Shown here: positions 44,096 to 53,092 of the stretch, piece by piece
Numbering within the stretch: the stretch's first letter is position 1
How the letters are laid out: the number at the start of each line of letters is the position of its first letter
NCBI GenBank assembly: GCA_040384645.1
Contig: JAZKIX010000007.1
Span: forward strand, 1 to 59,111
Reading direction: 5' to 3'
From: JAZKIX01 sp040384645
GTDB lineage: Bacteria; Pseudomonadota; Gammaproteobacteria; Burkholderiales; Burkholderiaceae_D
Length of the DNA: 59,111 bases
Position numbers and translations under genes: made by a program
The notes under the pieces: generated by a model
What the model was told of the DNA's origin: nothing
The model's input: only the letters and a program-made list of their open reading frames with translations
The model's database searches: none

Positions 44096-47000
44096 GTGAG
44101 CAAGCGAATTTGCAACCGAATGTGCGAAAGCTTTGGCGAGTTCTTTGGCGCGGCTTCTGGCTCACCCTGGCGCTGGGTTTGGTGCTTGCCATCGCGGCGC
44201 TGGCCTGGCTCAGCCAGCGTGAACAAACGCTGCAATGGTTGGCGCAAGAAGCGGTGATTGCCAGTCGCGGCGCCCTGCCCGGTACGCTGCGTATCGACGG
44301 TGTCAGCGGCAAGCTGACTGACACCATCCGCATCGCCAGCCTCAGTTACACCAGCGCTGAACAAGCCATCAGCGCGCAGCAAATTGCGTTGCAATGGACG
44401 CCGCTGCAATTGCTGCTGAAGCGGGTCGCAATCAGCCGTCTGCAGATCGGATCCCTGCGCATCGAAACGCTGAAATCGTCCGACGAAGCGCTCAAATTAC
44501 CTGCCAGCCTCGCCTTGCCGCTACCGGTCAGGATCGGTGATGCAAAACTGGCGCAATTGATCATCGTCACCGCCGATCAAAAAACCGTCATCGATCAATT
44601 GCACTTTGCCCTCAGCGCCGACCGCCAGGGCTGGCGCCTGAGCGACGCTAGCGCCGTGACACCCTGGGGCAAGGTCGATGGCGGCCTGTCGCTGGTCGCG
44701 AACCGGCCCTTTGTGATCGGCGGCAAAATCAATTTCGTCACCAAGCCACAAACCCCAGGGCAAACACCGATTGCCTTGCCGGAGAAAATCCAGGCCAGCG
44801 TGGCCGGTAATTTAAGCGATTTGTTATTGAGCGCCAATACCGCCAGCCAAGGCGCCCAAGCCTCGGTCGAAGTGCGCTTGCGCCCGTTTGAAAAACAGCC
44901 GCTGCAAGCGCTCAAGCTCAAACTGAGCAACGTCAATCCGGCGCTGCTGCAAGCCGGTTTGCCGGCCGCCGACCTGACGCTGGAGATGCAAACGGAGATA
45001 GCCGCCAATCTCGGCATCGCGGGCAAAGTTATCATCGTCAACCATGCCACGCCCGGTCCGCTGGACCAGCACCGGTTGCCGCTGCGCAGCGTTTCTGCCG
45101 CCTTCAGCACGGTATTACCAAGCACCATGCCCGATTCAGCCGTCCAGCTCGATAGCCTAAACCTGATCCAGTTGCGCGATGCCCTTATCGATCTCGGCCC
45201 GGCCGGACAATTTTCTGGACGAGGTCAGGTCAAGGATGGCATCGTGGCGCTCAATTTGCATACCGACGGCATCAATTTGCAAGCGATCCAAAGCAAATTG
45301 CACCCGACCAAGATCGCTGGCGATATCGTGTTCGGCAGCGGCTTGACCGGCGCCGCCAAAGTGCAGACCCTGCAAGCCTCGCTCAAGCAAGATGCCTTGC
45401 AACTGGCGTTTGACGCCAGCTTCGATGGCAGCCTGTTGCAAATCCGGCAAGCGCAGTTGCGCAGCGCCGGCAGTGAAGTCAAATTAAAAGGCCAGATCAC
45501 GCTGGCGCAACAGCAAAATTTCAGCGCGAGCGGCAACTTGCAACATTTCAATCCAGCGCAATGGGGCGCTTATCCGGTGGCTGACTTGAACAGCGACTTC
45601 AAGGTGGAGGGCCAATTGCTACCAACCTGGCAAGTTGCGGTCGATTTGGCCCTGCGCCCGAGCCGCCTGTTCGACCAAAGCCTGAGCGGCAAGGGCACAT
45701 TCTTGCTCGACCCCGTGCATGTCAGGCAAGTCGATGCCAACCTGAAACTGGGCGGCAACCAAGTGCAGGCGCAAGGCAGTTTTGGGATCGCCGGCGATAG
45801 CTTGCGCTGGCAAGTCGATGCGCGCCAATTGCAAGTCTTGCATCCGCAATTGGCTGGTGCGCTGGCCGGCAGCGGCACCCTGGCCGGTACAGCGCAATTG
45901 CCGGCAGTCACTTTTGCGCTCGATGGGCACGATTTGAAATTCGAGAGTGTCAGCGTAAAAACCGCGCGCGCCAGTGGCCAACTCGATGCGGGGTTCAATG
46001 GGCCTTTGCAAGCCGAGTTCGATTTGAATGGCATTGCCAGCGGTGCCGCGGATGCCGCAACAGTTGTGCAAAACCTGCATCTGAGCGCCAGTGGCAACCG
46101 CGCTGCTCATCGCGTGCAGCTAACGGCGCGCAATAGCGAACGACGTGCCGAAATCGATGCGCAGCTGGAATTGCGCGGCGGCTGGCATGAGGCCGTGGCG
46201 CAAACCAATGCGACAGCTAATTCTCCCGCCACCAGTGCCAAAGCCGCTTATTGGGACGGCACGATCGTCGCGCTGCAAAATCGCGGCCGTTACGCCTTTG
46301 CGCTGCAAGCGCCCGCTGCCCTGCGCGCCGGCAGCGAGCAAATCAGCTTGAGCAATGCCGTGCTGACCCTGCCGAATGGAAAGATCCAATTACAGGCACT
46401 GGAAAAGAATGGCGAGCGTTGGCGCAGCAGCGGTCAGGCTAGTGGCGTGCCGCTCAATTACGTGTTGCAGTTTTCGCCGGAACTGGCCAAATCGCTGCGC
46501 GAAATGATGTTCACCGACCTGCATTTTGGTGCCGACTGGTCGCTCGAATTGGATCAAGCCGTCAACGGCAAGCTGCACATCGCACGCGAACGTGGCGATG
46601 TCACCATCCGCACTGAATTGCCGCTGGCGCTGGGCATCAGCGCCTTGGAAGCACGGCTCGATATCGTCAACAATGCGTTGCGCGGACAGCTCGATATGAC
46701 AGCAGCGCAAGCCGGTACGTTGCATTTCGATGCGGCGGCGCAGATGGCTAAAGTGGATGGCGGCTGGATCGTGCCCAAGGACAGCGCGTTGAAGCTCAAC
46801 GGCAACGCCAGCATGTCATCCATCGCATGGCTGGCGGTATTGTCGGGGCAACCGGGTCTGGAATTGGATGGCAAGGTGGCACTATCCATGAGCGGCAGCG
46901 GCAGCGCCGGCGCGCCGCAATTGCGTGGCGACTTGACGGGCGAGAACCTGTCGGTGCGCTGGCTGGATGAGGGCTTGAAGTTGCGCAAGGGCCAGTTGCA

Positions 47001-48084
47001 AGCGCATTTCGAAGGCGACCAATTACTCCTGAAGCAATTGCGTTTCGATGGTGAAGAAGGCAATCTGGTGCTGGACGGCAGCGCCCGCTATGCCGATGCG
47101 GCCGTGTCGATGCGCTTGAAATTGGTGGCCGATAAATTACAAGTCTTGTCGCGCCCGGATCGGGCGCTGGTCGTCAGCGGTCAATCTAACTTGACTTACG
47201 ACCAGCGCCGGGTCCAGCTCGATGGCAAGTTCAAGGCCGACCGCGCCTCGATCGAGCTGGCATCGCATGACACCCCAACCCTGAGCGATGACGTCATCGT
47301 GCTCGGCACCAAGCCCAAACCTGCAGCCAAGGCCGCCGCGCCGATTCCCTTTTTGGTCGATTTGACGCTCGATCTGGGCGATCAATTTTTCTTGAAAGGC
47401 AAAGGCATCGATGCGCAACTGGGTGGTGCGCTGCATCTGAAATCGAACGAAAGCCGCATTCCCCGTGCCATTGGCAGCATCAACGTGGTCAAGGGCAATT
47501 ACGCCGCTTACGGCCAAAAGCTGAGCATCGAGCGCGGCCTGATCAGCTTTACTGGCCCGCTCGACAATCCCGGCTTGAACATCCTGGCGGTGCGGAAGAA
47601 AAGCGAGAGCGACACCCAAGACAATGTGGTGGAAGCCGGGGTCGAAGTACGCGGCACCGCACTGGCGCCACGTGCCAAGCTGGTATCGACGCCGACCGTG
47701 CCTGATAGTGAAAAATTGAGCTGGCTGGTGTTGGGTCACGGCAGTAGCGGTACGTCGAAACAAGAATTTAATGTGCTGGCCGCCGCTGCCGGCGCCGTGT
47801 TTGGCGCAGGTCAATCGCGTCTGGCCAACTCCTTCGGACTCGATGAAATCGGCATCGCCCAGGCGCAATCGGCCACGCCGGGCCAAGCCCAAGGGCTGGA
47901 AAACACGGTACTCACCGTCGGCAAGCGCTTGTCGTCGCGCGCCTACCTGACTTACGAACAGGGCGCCAGTAGTGCAACGCGACTAGTCAAATTGCGATAC
48001 GCGCTCAGCCCACGGCTGTCGGTGCAAGCCCAGACCGGCTCTAATAATGCGCTGGACCTGCTGTACTCGTGGGTTTTTGATTGA
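44092..48084 (+). CDS. tamB: inner-membrane/periplasm-spanning translocation protein TamB
   Basis: 1330 residues, near the family norm. It starts at TTG overlapping the tamA stop as TTGA, a coupled start. One N-terminal membrane anchor (WLTLALGLVLAIAALAWL) is followed by a long beta-helical body rich in alternating hydrophobics. The C-terminal DUF490/TamB domain includes SINVVKGNYAAYGQKLSIERGLISFTGPLDNPGLNI and ends in a Phe-Asp tail (LLYSWVFD). It spans the periplasm as a groove for lipid or protein transport and partners TamA. Confidence 0.93.
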   Translation: MSEQANLQPNVRKLWRVLWRGFWLTLALGLVLAIAALAWLSQREQTLQWLAQEAVIASRGALPGTLRIDGVSGKLTDTIRIASLSYTSAEQAISAQQIALQWTPLQLLLKRVAISRLQIGSLRIETLKSSDEALKLPASLALPLPVRIGDAKLAQLIIVTADQKTVIDQLHFALSADRQGWRLSDASAVTPWGKVDGGLSLVANRPFVIGGKINFVTKPQTPGQTPIALPEKIQASVAGNLSDLLLSANTASQGAQASVEVRLRPFEKQPLQALKLKLSNVNPALLQAGLPAADLTLEMQTEIAANLGIAGKVIIVNHATPGPLDQHRLPLRSVSAAFSTVLPSTMPDSAVQLDSLNLIQLRDALIDLGPAGQFSGRGQVKDGIVALNLHTDGINLQAIQSKLHPTKIAGDIVFGSGLTGAAKVQTLQASLKQDALQLAFDASFDGSLLQIRQAQLRSAGSEVKLKGQITLAQQQNFSASGNLQHFNPAQWGAYPVADLNSDFKVEGQLLPTWQVAVDLALRPSRLFDQSLSGKGTFLLDPVHVRQVDANLKLGGNQVQAQGSFGIAGDSLRWQVDARQLQVLHPQLAGALAGSGTLAGTAQLPAVTFALDGHDLKFESVSVKTARASGQLDAGFNGPLQAEFDLNGIASGAADAATVVQNLHLSASGNRAAHRVQLTARNSERRAEIDAQLELRGGWHEAVAQTNATANSPATSAKAAYWDGTIVALQNRGRYAFALQAPAALRAGSEQISLSNAVLTLPNGKIQLQALEKNGERWRSSGQASGVPLNYVLQFSPELAKSLREMMFTDLHFGADWSLELDQAVNGKLHIARERGDVTIRTELPLALGISALEARLDIVNNALRGQLDMTAAQAGTLHFDAAAQMAKVDGGWIVPKDSALKLNGNASMSSIAWLAVLSGQPGLELDGKVALSMSGSGSAGAPQLRGDLTGENLSVRWLDEGLKLRKGQLQAHFEGDQLLLKQLRFDGEEGNLVLDGSARYADAAVSMRLKLVADKLQVLSRPDRALVVSGQSNLTYDQRRVQLDGKFKADRASIELASHDTPTLSDDVIVLGTKPKPAAKAAAPIPFLVDLTLDLGDQFFLKGKGIDAQLGGALHLKSNESRIPRAIGSINVVKGNYAAYGQKLSIERGLISFTGPLDNPGLNILAVRKKSESDTQDNVVEAGVEVRGTALAPRAKLVSTPTVPDSEKLSWLVLGHGSSGTSKQEFNVLAAAAGAVFGAGQSRLANSFGLDEIGIAQAQSATPGQAQGLENTVLTVGKRLSSRAYLTYEQGASSATRLVKLRYALSPRLSVQAQTGSNNALDLLYSWVFD

Positions 48085-48094
48085 CAATGGCGTG

Positions 48095-48174
48095 AAATAT
48101 ACTGGCAGGTGTATTTTATTTGAGGCAATAAAATCCTGCGGATAAAGGGGTGTTTTGGCATATACCCCCATGTT
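48095..48174 (+). repeat. interspersed intergenic element, copy 8
   Basis: AAATATACT, GTGTATTTT, GAGGCAATAAAA, TCCTGCGGATAAAG and GGCATATACCCCC; GGGGTGT can pair with ATACCCC. It lies just after the tamB stop, between convergent genes. Confidence 0.8.
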
Positions 48175-48226
48175 TCATGCGCAGGGTGATGGAGCGAATG
48201 GCATAAATGTTTGCCGCTGCCGACGT

Positions 48227-48259
48227 AATTACGGGCCTCATCGAGGCCCGTAATTTTTT
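48227..48259. terminator. strong terminator between tamB and the membrane protein gene
   Basis: A perfect 13-base stem AATTACGGGCCTC/GAGGCCCGTAATT with a 3-base loop, followed by a T-run. It can serve both convergent genes. Confidence 0.9.
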
Positions 48260-48282
48260 CAACTGCGGATAAGTATTCTCGC

Positions 48283-49044
48283 TTAGCTGCGCACTGCACC
48301 TTCAAAACCGAAGATATTGCGATACACAATGCCGCCAGCCAACACCATCAGTGGCAAGACCCAGATCAGTCCGATCCCGAGGGGAATCGCTGCGATCACC
48401 GCGATAATCATCAAGACCAGATACAACCCAAACATACTGAACCAGCGATGTGTGATGGCTTTTCTGGACGCTTCCAGCGCTTCCCACGGGCTAAGATTTT
48501 TTTCCGCTACCAGTGCCGGAGCCAACGAATAGGCCAGCGACAGATAGATGCCCGGCAGGACCAAAAGAATGAAACCGACGATGATCAGTGCATACATCAA
48601 CAACCCGGTGATGACCAGCGGCCCTATCTTTTTAAAATAGGCCAGTATTTCGGTTCCTTGGGTTGGCGCACGCACCGCCAGCTTGATGGCAATCATCCAG
48701 AACCCAGCCGCCAGCGGCATCGAGACCCCGAGTTGCAGCAACGACGATAGCAACTGCGCAATGATGTTACGTGTCATTGAGCCGGTAGGATCGGCGCCGA
48801 GGCCAACCAATCCAAGCACAAATCCGACCACTAATCCAACCGGAATTATGATGACCATATACAACAATACAGCCATCCATACGGTGCCTTTGGAACCATT
48901 GGTCTTGGCCCAGGCTTCGCTAATAATGTCTTGAATCGAAAACTTGTAATTGCCAGCAATGCCGTTTTCGAGTGATCCCATGCCCTCGAATGTTGTGGTG
49001 TTTTCTGACAGATTGGAACCTGGTGCTTGATAGATATTCGTCAT
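48283..49044 (-). CDS. polytopic inner-membrane protein, function unknown
   Basis: 253 residues from ATG 49044 (MTNIYQAPGSNLSE), preceded by AGGG; the longer frame has no better start. About 45 soluble residues precede five or six membrane helices (for example VWMAVLLYMVIIIPVGLVVGFVLGLVGLG and ITGLLMYALIIVGFILLVLPGIYLSLAYSLAPAL). The pattern resembles the BPSS1780/DUF975-like group of betaproteobacterial membrane proteins. No catalytic residues seen. Confidence 0.7.
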   Translation of the reverse strand: MTNIYQAPGSNLSENTTTFEGMGSLENGIAGNYKFSIQDIISEAWAKTNGSKGTVWMAVLLYMVIIIPVGLVVGFVLGLVGLGADPTGSMTRNIIAQLLSSLLQLGVSMPLAAGFWMIAIKLAVRAPTQGTEILAYFKKIGPLVITGLLMYALIIVGFILLVLPGIYLSLAYSLAPALVAEKNLSPWEALEASRKAITHRWFSMFGLYLVLMIIAVIAAIPLGIGLIWVLPLMVLAGGIVYRNIFGFEGAVRS

Positions 49045-49214
49045 ACACATCCCTATTTTTAAATAATTGTTGATGGAAACCGAGTTGAAAATTATGGAGA
49101 GTTTATTGATCAACGCGAAAGAATCTTATATTAATTCTATTAATGCCTTGCCACTAAATGGTGGATATTTTTAACTCCCACTTCTACATCGCCTGGTAAA
49201 TGAGTTCTTAGCTC

Positions 49215-49291
49215 TATTTATACTATCGGCAGTATTTTATTAGTGCCAGTAAATACCTGCGGGAGAAGGGCTGTTTATGCAGATACTCCCA
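49215..49291 (+). repeat. interspersed intergenic element, copy 9
   Basis: ATACT (ATCGGC) AGTAT stem, GCCAGTAAA, CCTGCGGGAGAAGG, a CTG/CAG inner stem and GATACTCCC. It abuts the stop codon of the KAS III-like gene. Confidence 0.75.
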
Positions 49292-50419
49292 TCAATGCCC
49301 TATTTTTCGCACGACCACGCAGCCTATCGAATAACCCGCGCCGAACGAGCAAATTACGCCTAAGGCGCCGCCAGCCAGATCATCCTGATATTTGTGGAAG
49401 GCGATGATTGAGCCGGCTGACGACGTATTGGCATAGGTATCGAGAATCACTGGCGCTTCCGACGCCGTGGCATCGCGCCCCAATACCGAACGCATGATAA
49501 GCAGGTTCATATTGAGGTTGGCCTGATGCAACCAGAAGCGTTGAACCTGGCTGATGTCCTGGCCCTTGGCTAGCACCGTGGCTTTGATCATCTCAGCCGC
49601 CATCGGACACACTTCTTTAAATACCTTGCGTCCTTGTTGGCGAAATAACTTGTCGGGCTGGCCGATACCGGATTCGTCGAAGCGGTTGAGGAAGCCGAAA
49701 TTGTTGCGGATATTATTGGAATATTGGGTCTTGAGCTGCATCCCGACAATCTCAAATTGATAGGCCGAACCAGCCAGGTCGGCACGCTCTATCAAAATTG
49801 CGGTACAAGCGTCGCCAAAGATGAAATGGCTGTCGCGGTCGCGCCAGTTCAAGTGGCCGCTGGTAATTTCTGGGTTGATCACCAGCACGGCCCTGGCCTG
49901 GCCGCTTTGCACCGCGTTGACGGCAGTCTGGATGCCGAAGGTGGCCGATGAACACGCAACATTCATATCGAAGCCATAGCCGTCGATCCCAAGCGCATGC
50001 TGCACTTCAATCGAGATCGCCGGATACGGCCGTTGTAAATTACTGCAGGCTACCAACACCATATCGACGTCTTGCGCGCTGCGGCCGGCGCGGTGCAGCG
50101 CTTGTGTAGCAGCGGCGACCGCCATTTCGCACAGCAGCGATGGCTGGTCGTCACTGCGCTCTGGGATGTCAGGCACCATCCGGTTGACGTCGAGAATGCC
50201 GGATTTTTCGACCACGAAGCGCGATTGGATGCCGGAAGCTTTTTCGATAAAGCCAACGCTCGATTCTTCCAGCATCGAGAGCTGGCCGCTGGCGATGGCC
50301 CCGGCATTGGCTGCGTTGAATTGATTGACGTAGGCATTGAAGCAGGCGATCAATTCTGTATTGGAAATGGCGTAAGGCGGGGTGTACAGTCCGGTTCCGC
50401 TAATGACGGCGTGGTGCAT
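49292..50419 (-). CDS. beta-ketoacyl-ACP synthase III-like enzyme
   Basis: 375 residues from ATG 50419 (GAAGGAAG before it), longer than typical FabH (about 320). Thiolase fold with the catalytic triad visible: Cys in MNVACSSATFG, His in WLHQANLNMN and Asn in DTYANTSSAGS. An insertion near residues 30-90 (NAANAGAIASGQLSMLEESSVGFIEK) departs from housekeeping FabH, as in specialised KAS III-like or CerJ/DarB-type enzymes. It probably condenses or transfers an acyl group, substrate unknown. It stands alone, not in a fab operon. Confidence 0.85.
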   Translation of the reverse strand: MHHAVISGTGLYTPPYAISNTELIACFNAYVNQFNAANAGAIASGQLSMLEESSVGFIEKASGIQSRFVVEKSGILDVNRMVPDIPERSDDQPSLLCEMAVAAATQALHRAGRSAQDVDMVLVACSNLQRPYPAISIEVQHALGIDGYGFDMNVACSSATFGIQTAVNAVQSGQARAVLVINPEITSGHLNWRDRDSHFIFGDACTAILIERADLAGSAYQFEIVGMQLKTQYSNNIRNNFGFLNRFDESGIGQPDKLFRQQGRKVFKEVCPMAAEMIKATVLAKGQDISQVQRFWLHQANLNMNLLIMRSVLGRDATASEAPVILDTYANTSSAGSIIAFHKYQDDLAGGALGVICSFGAGYSIGCVVVRKIGH

Positions 50420-50815
50420 CGGGGCTTCCTTCAAAAGATGAATGTGGCAAAACCGGCATCGGATGCGAAGTTTCTGAAAATAGTGTGAATGGTAAAGTTA
50501 AAATGCCGGCATGCGGCTGTCATTTCTTTTGATTTTAGCCTCATTGAATTGCTTTTTGGATCGTCCTGCGGGCCGCAGCCGATGCAAAACTGTACGTGCC
50601 GAAAACCGATAGTGTGCCCGAGCGAGAACAGCATCAGTATCTGTAGGGATGTATTAGAAAAAATGACAAAAATCCAGCTTACTTTTGCCCAATAGCATGC
50701 TAAATTGGAAACGAACGTGCCATGCGAAAAACAGCGTCCGCATTGAATGAACCATTTCCGTAATTCATGCAACTCATCGATCAATAACACCCCATTAATG
50801 TTCAAGGAGATACAA
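50420..50815. other. divergent intergenic region before the ompA-like gene
   Basis: 396 bases with no credible gene. It must contain promoters for the KAS III-like gene and for the ompA-like gene; no obvious operator or terminator was seen. Confidence 0.5.
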
Positions 50816-51412
50816 ATGTCACACTCAGCTTCCCCCATCGCCAAAATTGCAACCGCATTATTTGCTATCAGCGCGCTTTCATTCTCCGCCAGCGCCGTTG
50901 CCGAAGGTGTTAAAGCATTGCACGGCAAGCCTACCAGCGACCAAATCCTGCAAGCGTTGGCACCTGCCAGCGGTCAGCCTAAAGCGGGTTTCCGCACCCG
51001 TGGTTTGTCATTGGGCAATAGCGACGCTGCCAAGGCAGAAGCGCCAGCCCAGCAAAATGCGGACGCTGAACCGCGCGCACTTGATTTGGATATCAAGTTC
51101 GAATTTAATTCCGGTCAATTGACCCAAGACGGCAAGGATGTACTCGACCAACTGGGCGAAGCGCTGAAATCGGATGAGTTAGCCAGTGCCAAATCGATCG
51201 TGCTGGAAGGCCATGCTGACGCTAAAGGCAACCCGCTTTATAACAAAGTACTTTCCTTGAAGCGCGCGCAATCTGCCAAGAGCTATTTGGCTGGCAAGGG
51301 AATTGCTAGCAATAAATTGAAAGCTGTTGGCAAGGGTTCGAGCGAACCAGCTGATCCAAGCAATCCGCAAGATGAAGCAAACCGTCGCGTTCGCGTGATT
51401 ATTGCCGGCTGA
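50816..51412 (+). CDS. OmpA-like peptidoglycan-associated protein
   Basis: 198 residues from ATG 50816 with AAGGAG before it. Signal peptide to about SAVAEG (30). A short disordered Ala/Gln-rich stretch leads to an OmpA C-terminal domain: LDIKFEFNSGQLTQDGKDVLDQLGEAL, then VLEGHADAKGNPLYNKVLSLKRAQSAKSYL and ANRRVRVII. The domain grips peptidoglycan. There is no beta-barrel and no lipobox, so it should be periplasmic. It opens the repeat-protein locus and is followed by its own terminator. Confidence 0.88.
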   Translation: MSHSASPIAKIATALFAISALSFSASAVAEGVKALHGKPTSDQILQALAPASGQPKAGFRTRGLSLGNSDAAKAEAPAQQNADAEPRALDLDIKFEFNSGQLTQDGKDVLDQLGEALKSDELASAKSIVLEGHADAKGNPLYNKVLSLKRAQSAKSYLAGKGIASNKLKAVGKGSSEPADPSNPQDEANRRVRVIIAG

Positions 51413-51422
51413 TAATATCCAG

Positions 51423-51450
51423 GTCCCCGGTGTCTAAAGGGGACTTTCTT
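51423..51450 (+). terminator. terminator after the ompA-like gene
   Basis: GTCCCC (51423-51428) pairs with GGGGAC (51439-51444), followed by TTTCTTT. Confidence 0.75.
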
Positions 51451-51452
51451 TG

Positions 51453-51481
51453 ACGGCTGCGCACCACACTTGCGCAGCCGT
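51453..51481 (+). repeat. second inverted repeat next to the terminator
   Basis: A perfect 11-base stem ACGGCTGCGCA/TGCGCAGCCGT with a 7-base loop, ending 31 bases before the metallopeptidase start. It could be a back-up terminator or a leader hairpin. Confidence 0.7.
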
Positions 51482-51512
51482 TCACTTTTGGCAAGAGAAA
51501 GCTGCGCCGATC

Positions 51513-52685
51513 ATGACAAGCAACCCGCGCAAAGGTCTGTTATTGGCAACCCTGTTTTGCTCCATTGCTCTACCGGTATCAAGTCAAATCATTGGGCCGC
51601 AACCGGAATTGCCGAGATTGCCGCCAAGCGACAAGAAATCTGCGTCGGCTGAGAGCAGCGTCGCGCCAGTGGTTTCTGCCACGACAGCGAAGACAGTTAA
51701 ATCTGAAGCGGAGCCTTCCATCGGCGTATCCGGTGCGGTGGTCGAATCAGTCAAGCGCCAAATTGTTGCGCCATCGACCGTAAAGAGCAGCGTATCTGTA
51801 GCCACGACGGCGCCAACCCGCAGTCTTTCTGCTGCACCGCTGGAAGCATTGGCACCGCGCTTGCGTGAATTAAAACATTTGAGTAAAGACCAGATTGCCG
51901 CGTCGGTCACCGATACCTTCACGGCATATGTATTGCGGGGTGACGAGCGTACTGTCGTACTCGATTTCCCCAACACACTGGCGCAAGCACGCATGTTCGG
52001 CCGCGTAATTTTGTTCGTAGAGCGTGATGGCACTTCAAAGACACGGGTTATGCCAGTGCCTGAAGTCAAGAGTTGGTTAAGGCAGAATGCACAGACCCTC
52101 GATGGTTTGACGATGGGAAACAATATCCGTGTCGGCGAATTCACCCGCTTCTTCAATACTGCGCGCCACCAGGGCGAGCCGCTTACCGGCGAAGAGCAGC
52201 GCTTGTATGACTGGCTAGTGCAGATGCAATTGATGCGTGAGGAAGAGCTTGGGGTCGCTATCGTTGAGCCAGAAGTCATTGTGGTCAGTTTGCCGCAAGC
52301 GTCGACTGTGCCCGGATGCAATAGCTGCGGCGTAACCTTGGCTCAGCGCAAAGTGGTGACAGAACACGAGTTATCGCACGCCCGTTTCGCAACCGATATC
52401 CCTTATCAGAATTACGTCAATTGGTTTTGGATGCACGGGATGAATAGCGGTACGCGAAGCAAATTTACCCAATTTTTTCGCAAGCGCGGCTACGACGCTA
52501 CGATTCGCGAATTGCTCGCCAACGAAATGCAGGCATTCTTGATGCATACGCCTGATCCAGCAATGTTCAATGCCTCGGCAGTTGGTATCACGGAAGCTGA
52601 ATTAACCGATTTACGCGACCAGTTCCAGGCTGGCTTGTTCCCAAAACAAGCAGCCACGGCGGGCAAACTGTATCAATTAGATTGA
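51513..52685 (+). CDS. secreted putative zinc metallopeptidase (HExxH)
   Basis: 390 residues from ATG 51513 (MTSNPRKGLLLATLF), chosen because it gives a clean signal peptide (cleavage near VSSQ, 25). The upstream TTG at 51450 lies in the terminator. A Ser/Ala/Thr-rich linker covers 30-110. The folded part has HELSH (285-289), an HExxH zinc motif, and NEMQAFLMHT with Glu338 as a possible third ligand, plus CNSC (269-272). It is probably a periplasmic or extracellular peptidase. Its place between the OmpA-like gene and the repeat protein suggests processing or turnover of the fibre. Activity is inferred only. Confidence 0.7.
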   Translation: MTSNPRKGLLLATLFCSIALPVSSQIIGPQPELPRLPPSDKKSASAESSVAPVVSATTAKTVKSEAEPSIGVSGAVVESVKRQIVAPSTVKSSVSVATTAPTRSLSAAPLEALAPRLRELKHLSKDQIAASVTDTFTAYVLRGDERTVVLDFPNTLAQARMFGRVILFVERDGTSKTRVMPVPEVKSWLRQNAQTLDGLTMGNNIRVGEFTRFFNTARHQGEPLTGEEQRLYDWLVQMQLMREEELGVAIVEPEVIVVSLPQASTVPGCNSCGVTLAQRKVVTEHELSHARFATDIPYQNYVNWFWMHGMNSGTRSKFTQFFRKRGYDATIRELLANEMQAFLMHTPDPAMFNASAVGITEAELTDLRDQFQAGLFPKQAATAGKLYQLD

Positions 52686-53092
52686 GTTTGGAAAACATTG
52701 TTTTTTTCATCAAATTGTCACTTAAGCAGTGTAAAGTCCGCAATTTTTCCTTTTCGCAACATGATTTCTGATTTCCTTGCAATCGACTGAAAAACCGTTG
52801 TTTTTCAGTGAATTACGTACTATTTACCCGTTATAATTTCTCTTCGGAACTATATGGGCGTTATGCAGTCAGGCAATGCCGGGAAAACTTGAATTTGTTA
52901 AATATTACGTTTATGCTAACGGAGGTTTGCTTCGATATTGCGATCAATAATTTATGCCATATCGATGCACATCGAAAATAATTTGAACGATTCGATAACG
53001 AGTTGCAACCTAGAGTCAATGCAAGCGCACCTGAATAGGGCGGACAGATCAAAGTAGTCAAATTTTTGTTTTTTAACCCAAGGAGATACACC
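52686..53092. other. AT-rich promoter region of the repeat-protein operon
   Basis: 407 bases with no protein-like frame. It is clearly AT-rich, with T/A runs near 52740-52860, and ends with the strong site AAGGAGATACACC before the first repeat gene. It probably contains the main promoter, possibly for the ECF sigma factor encoded at 58125; I could not define the -35/-10 elements. Confidence 0.5.

Noticed and set aside
47137..47892. 251-residue open frame on the minus strand
   Set aside because: Antisense of the conserved TamB C-terminal domain.
5223..49291. Interpretation of the nine elements as promoters because of TATACT near their ends
   Set aside because: Several lie between convergent genes or right after stop codons, and no consistent -35 element precedes the TATACT.
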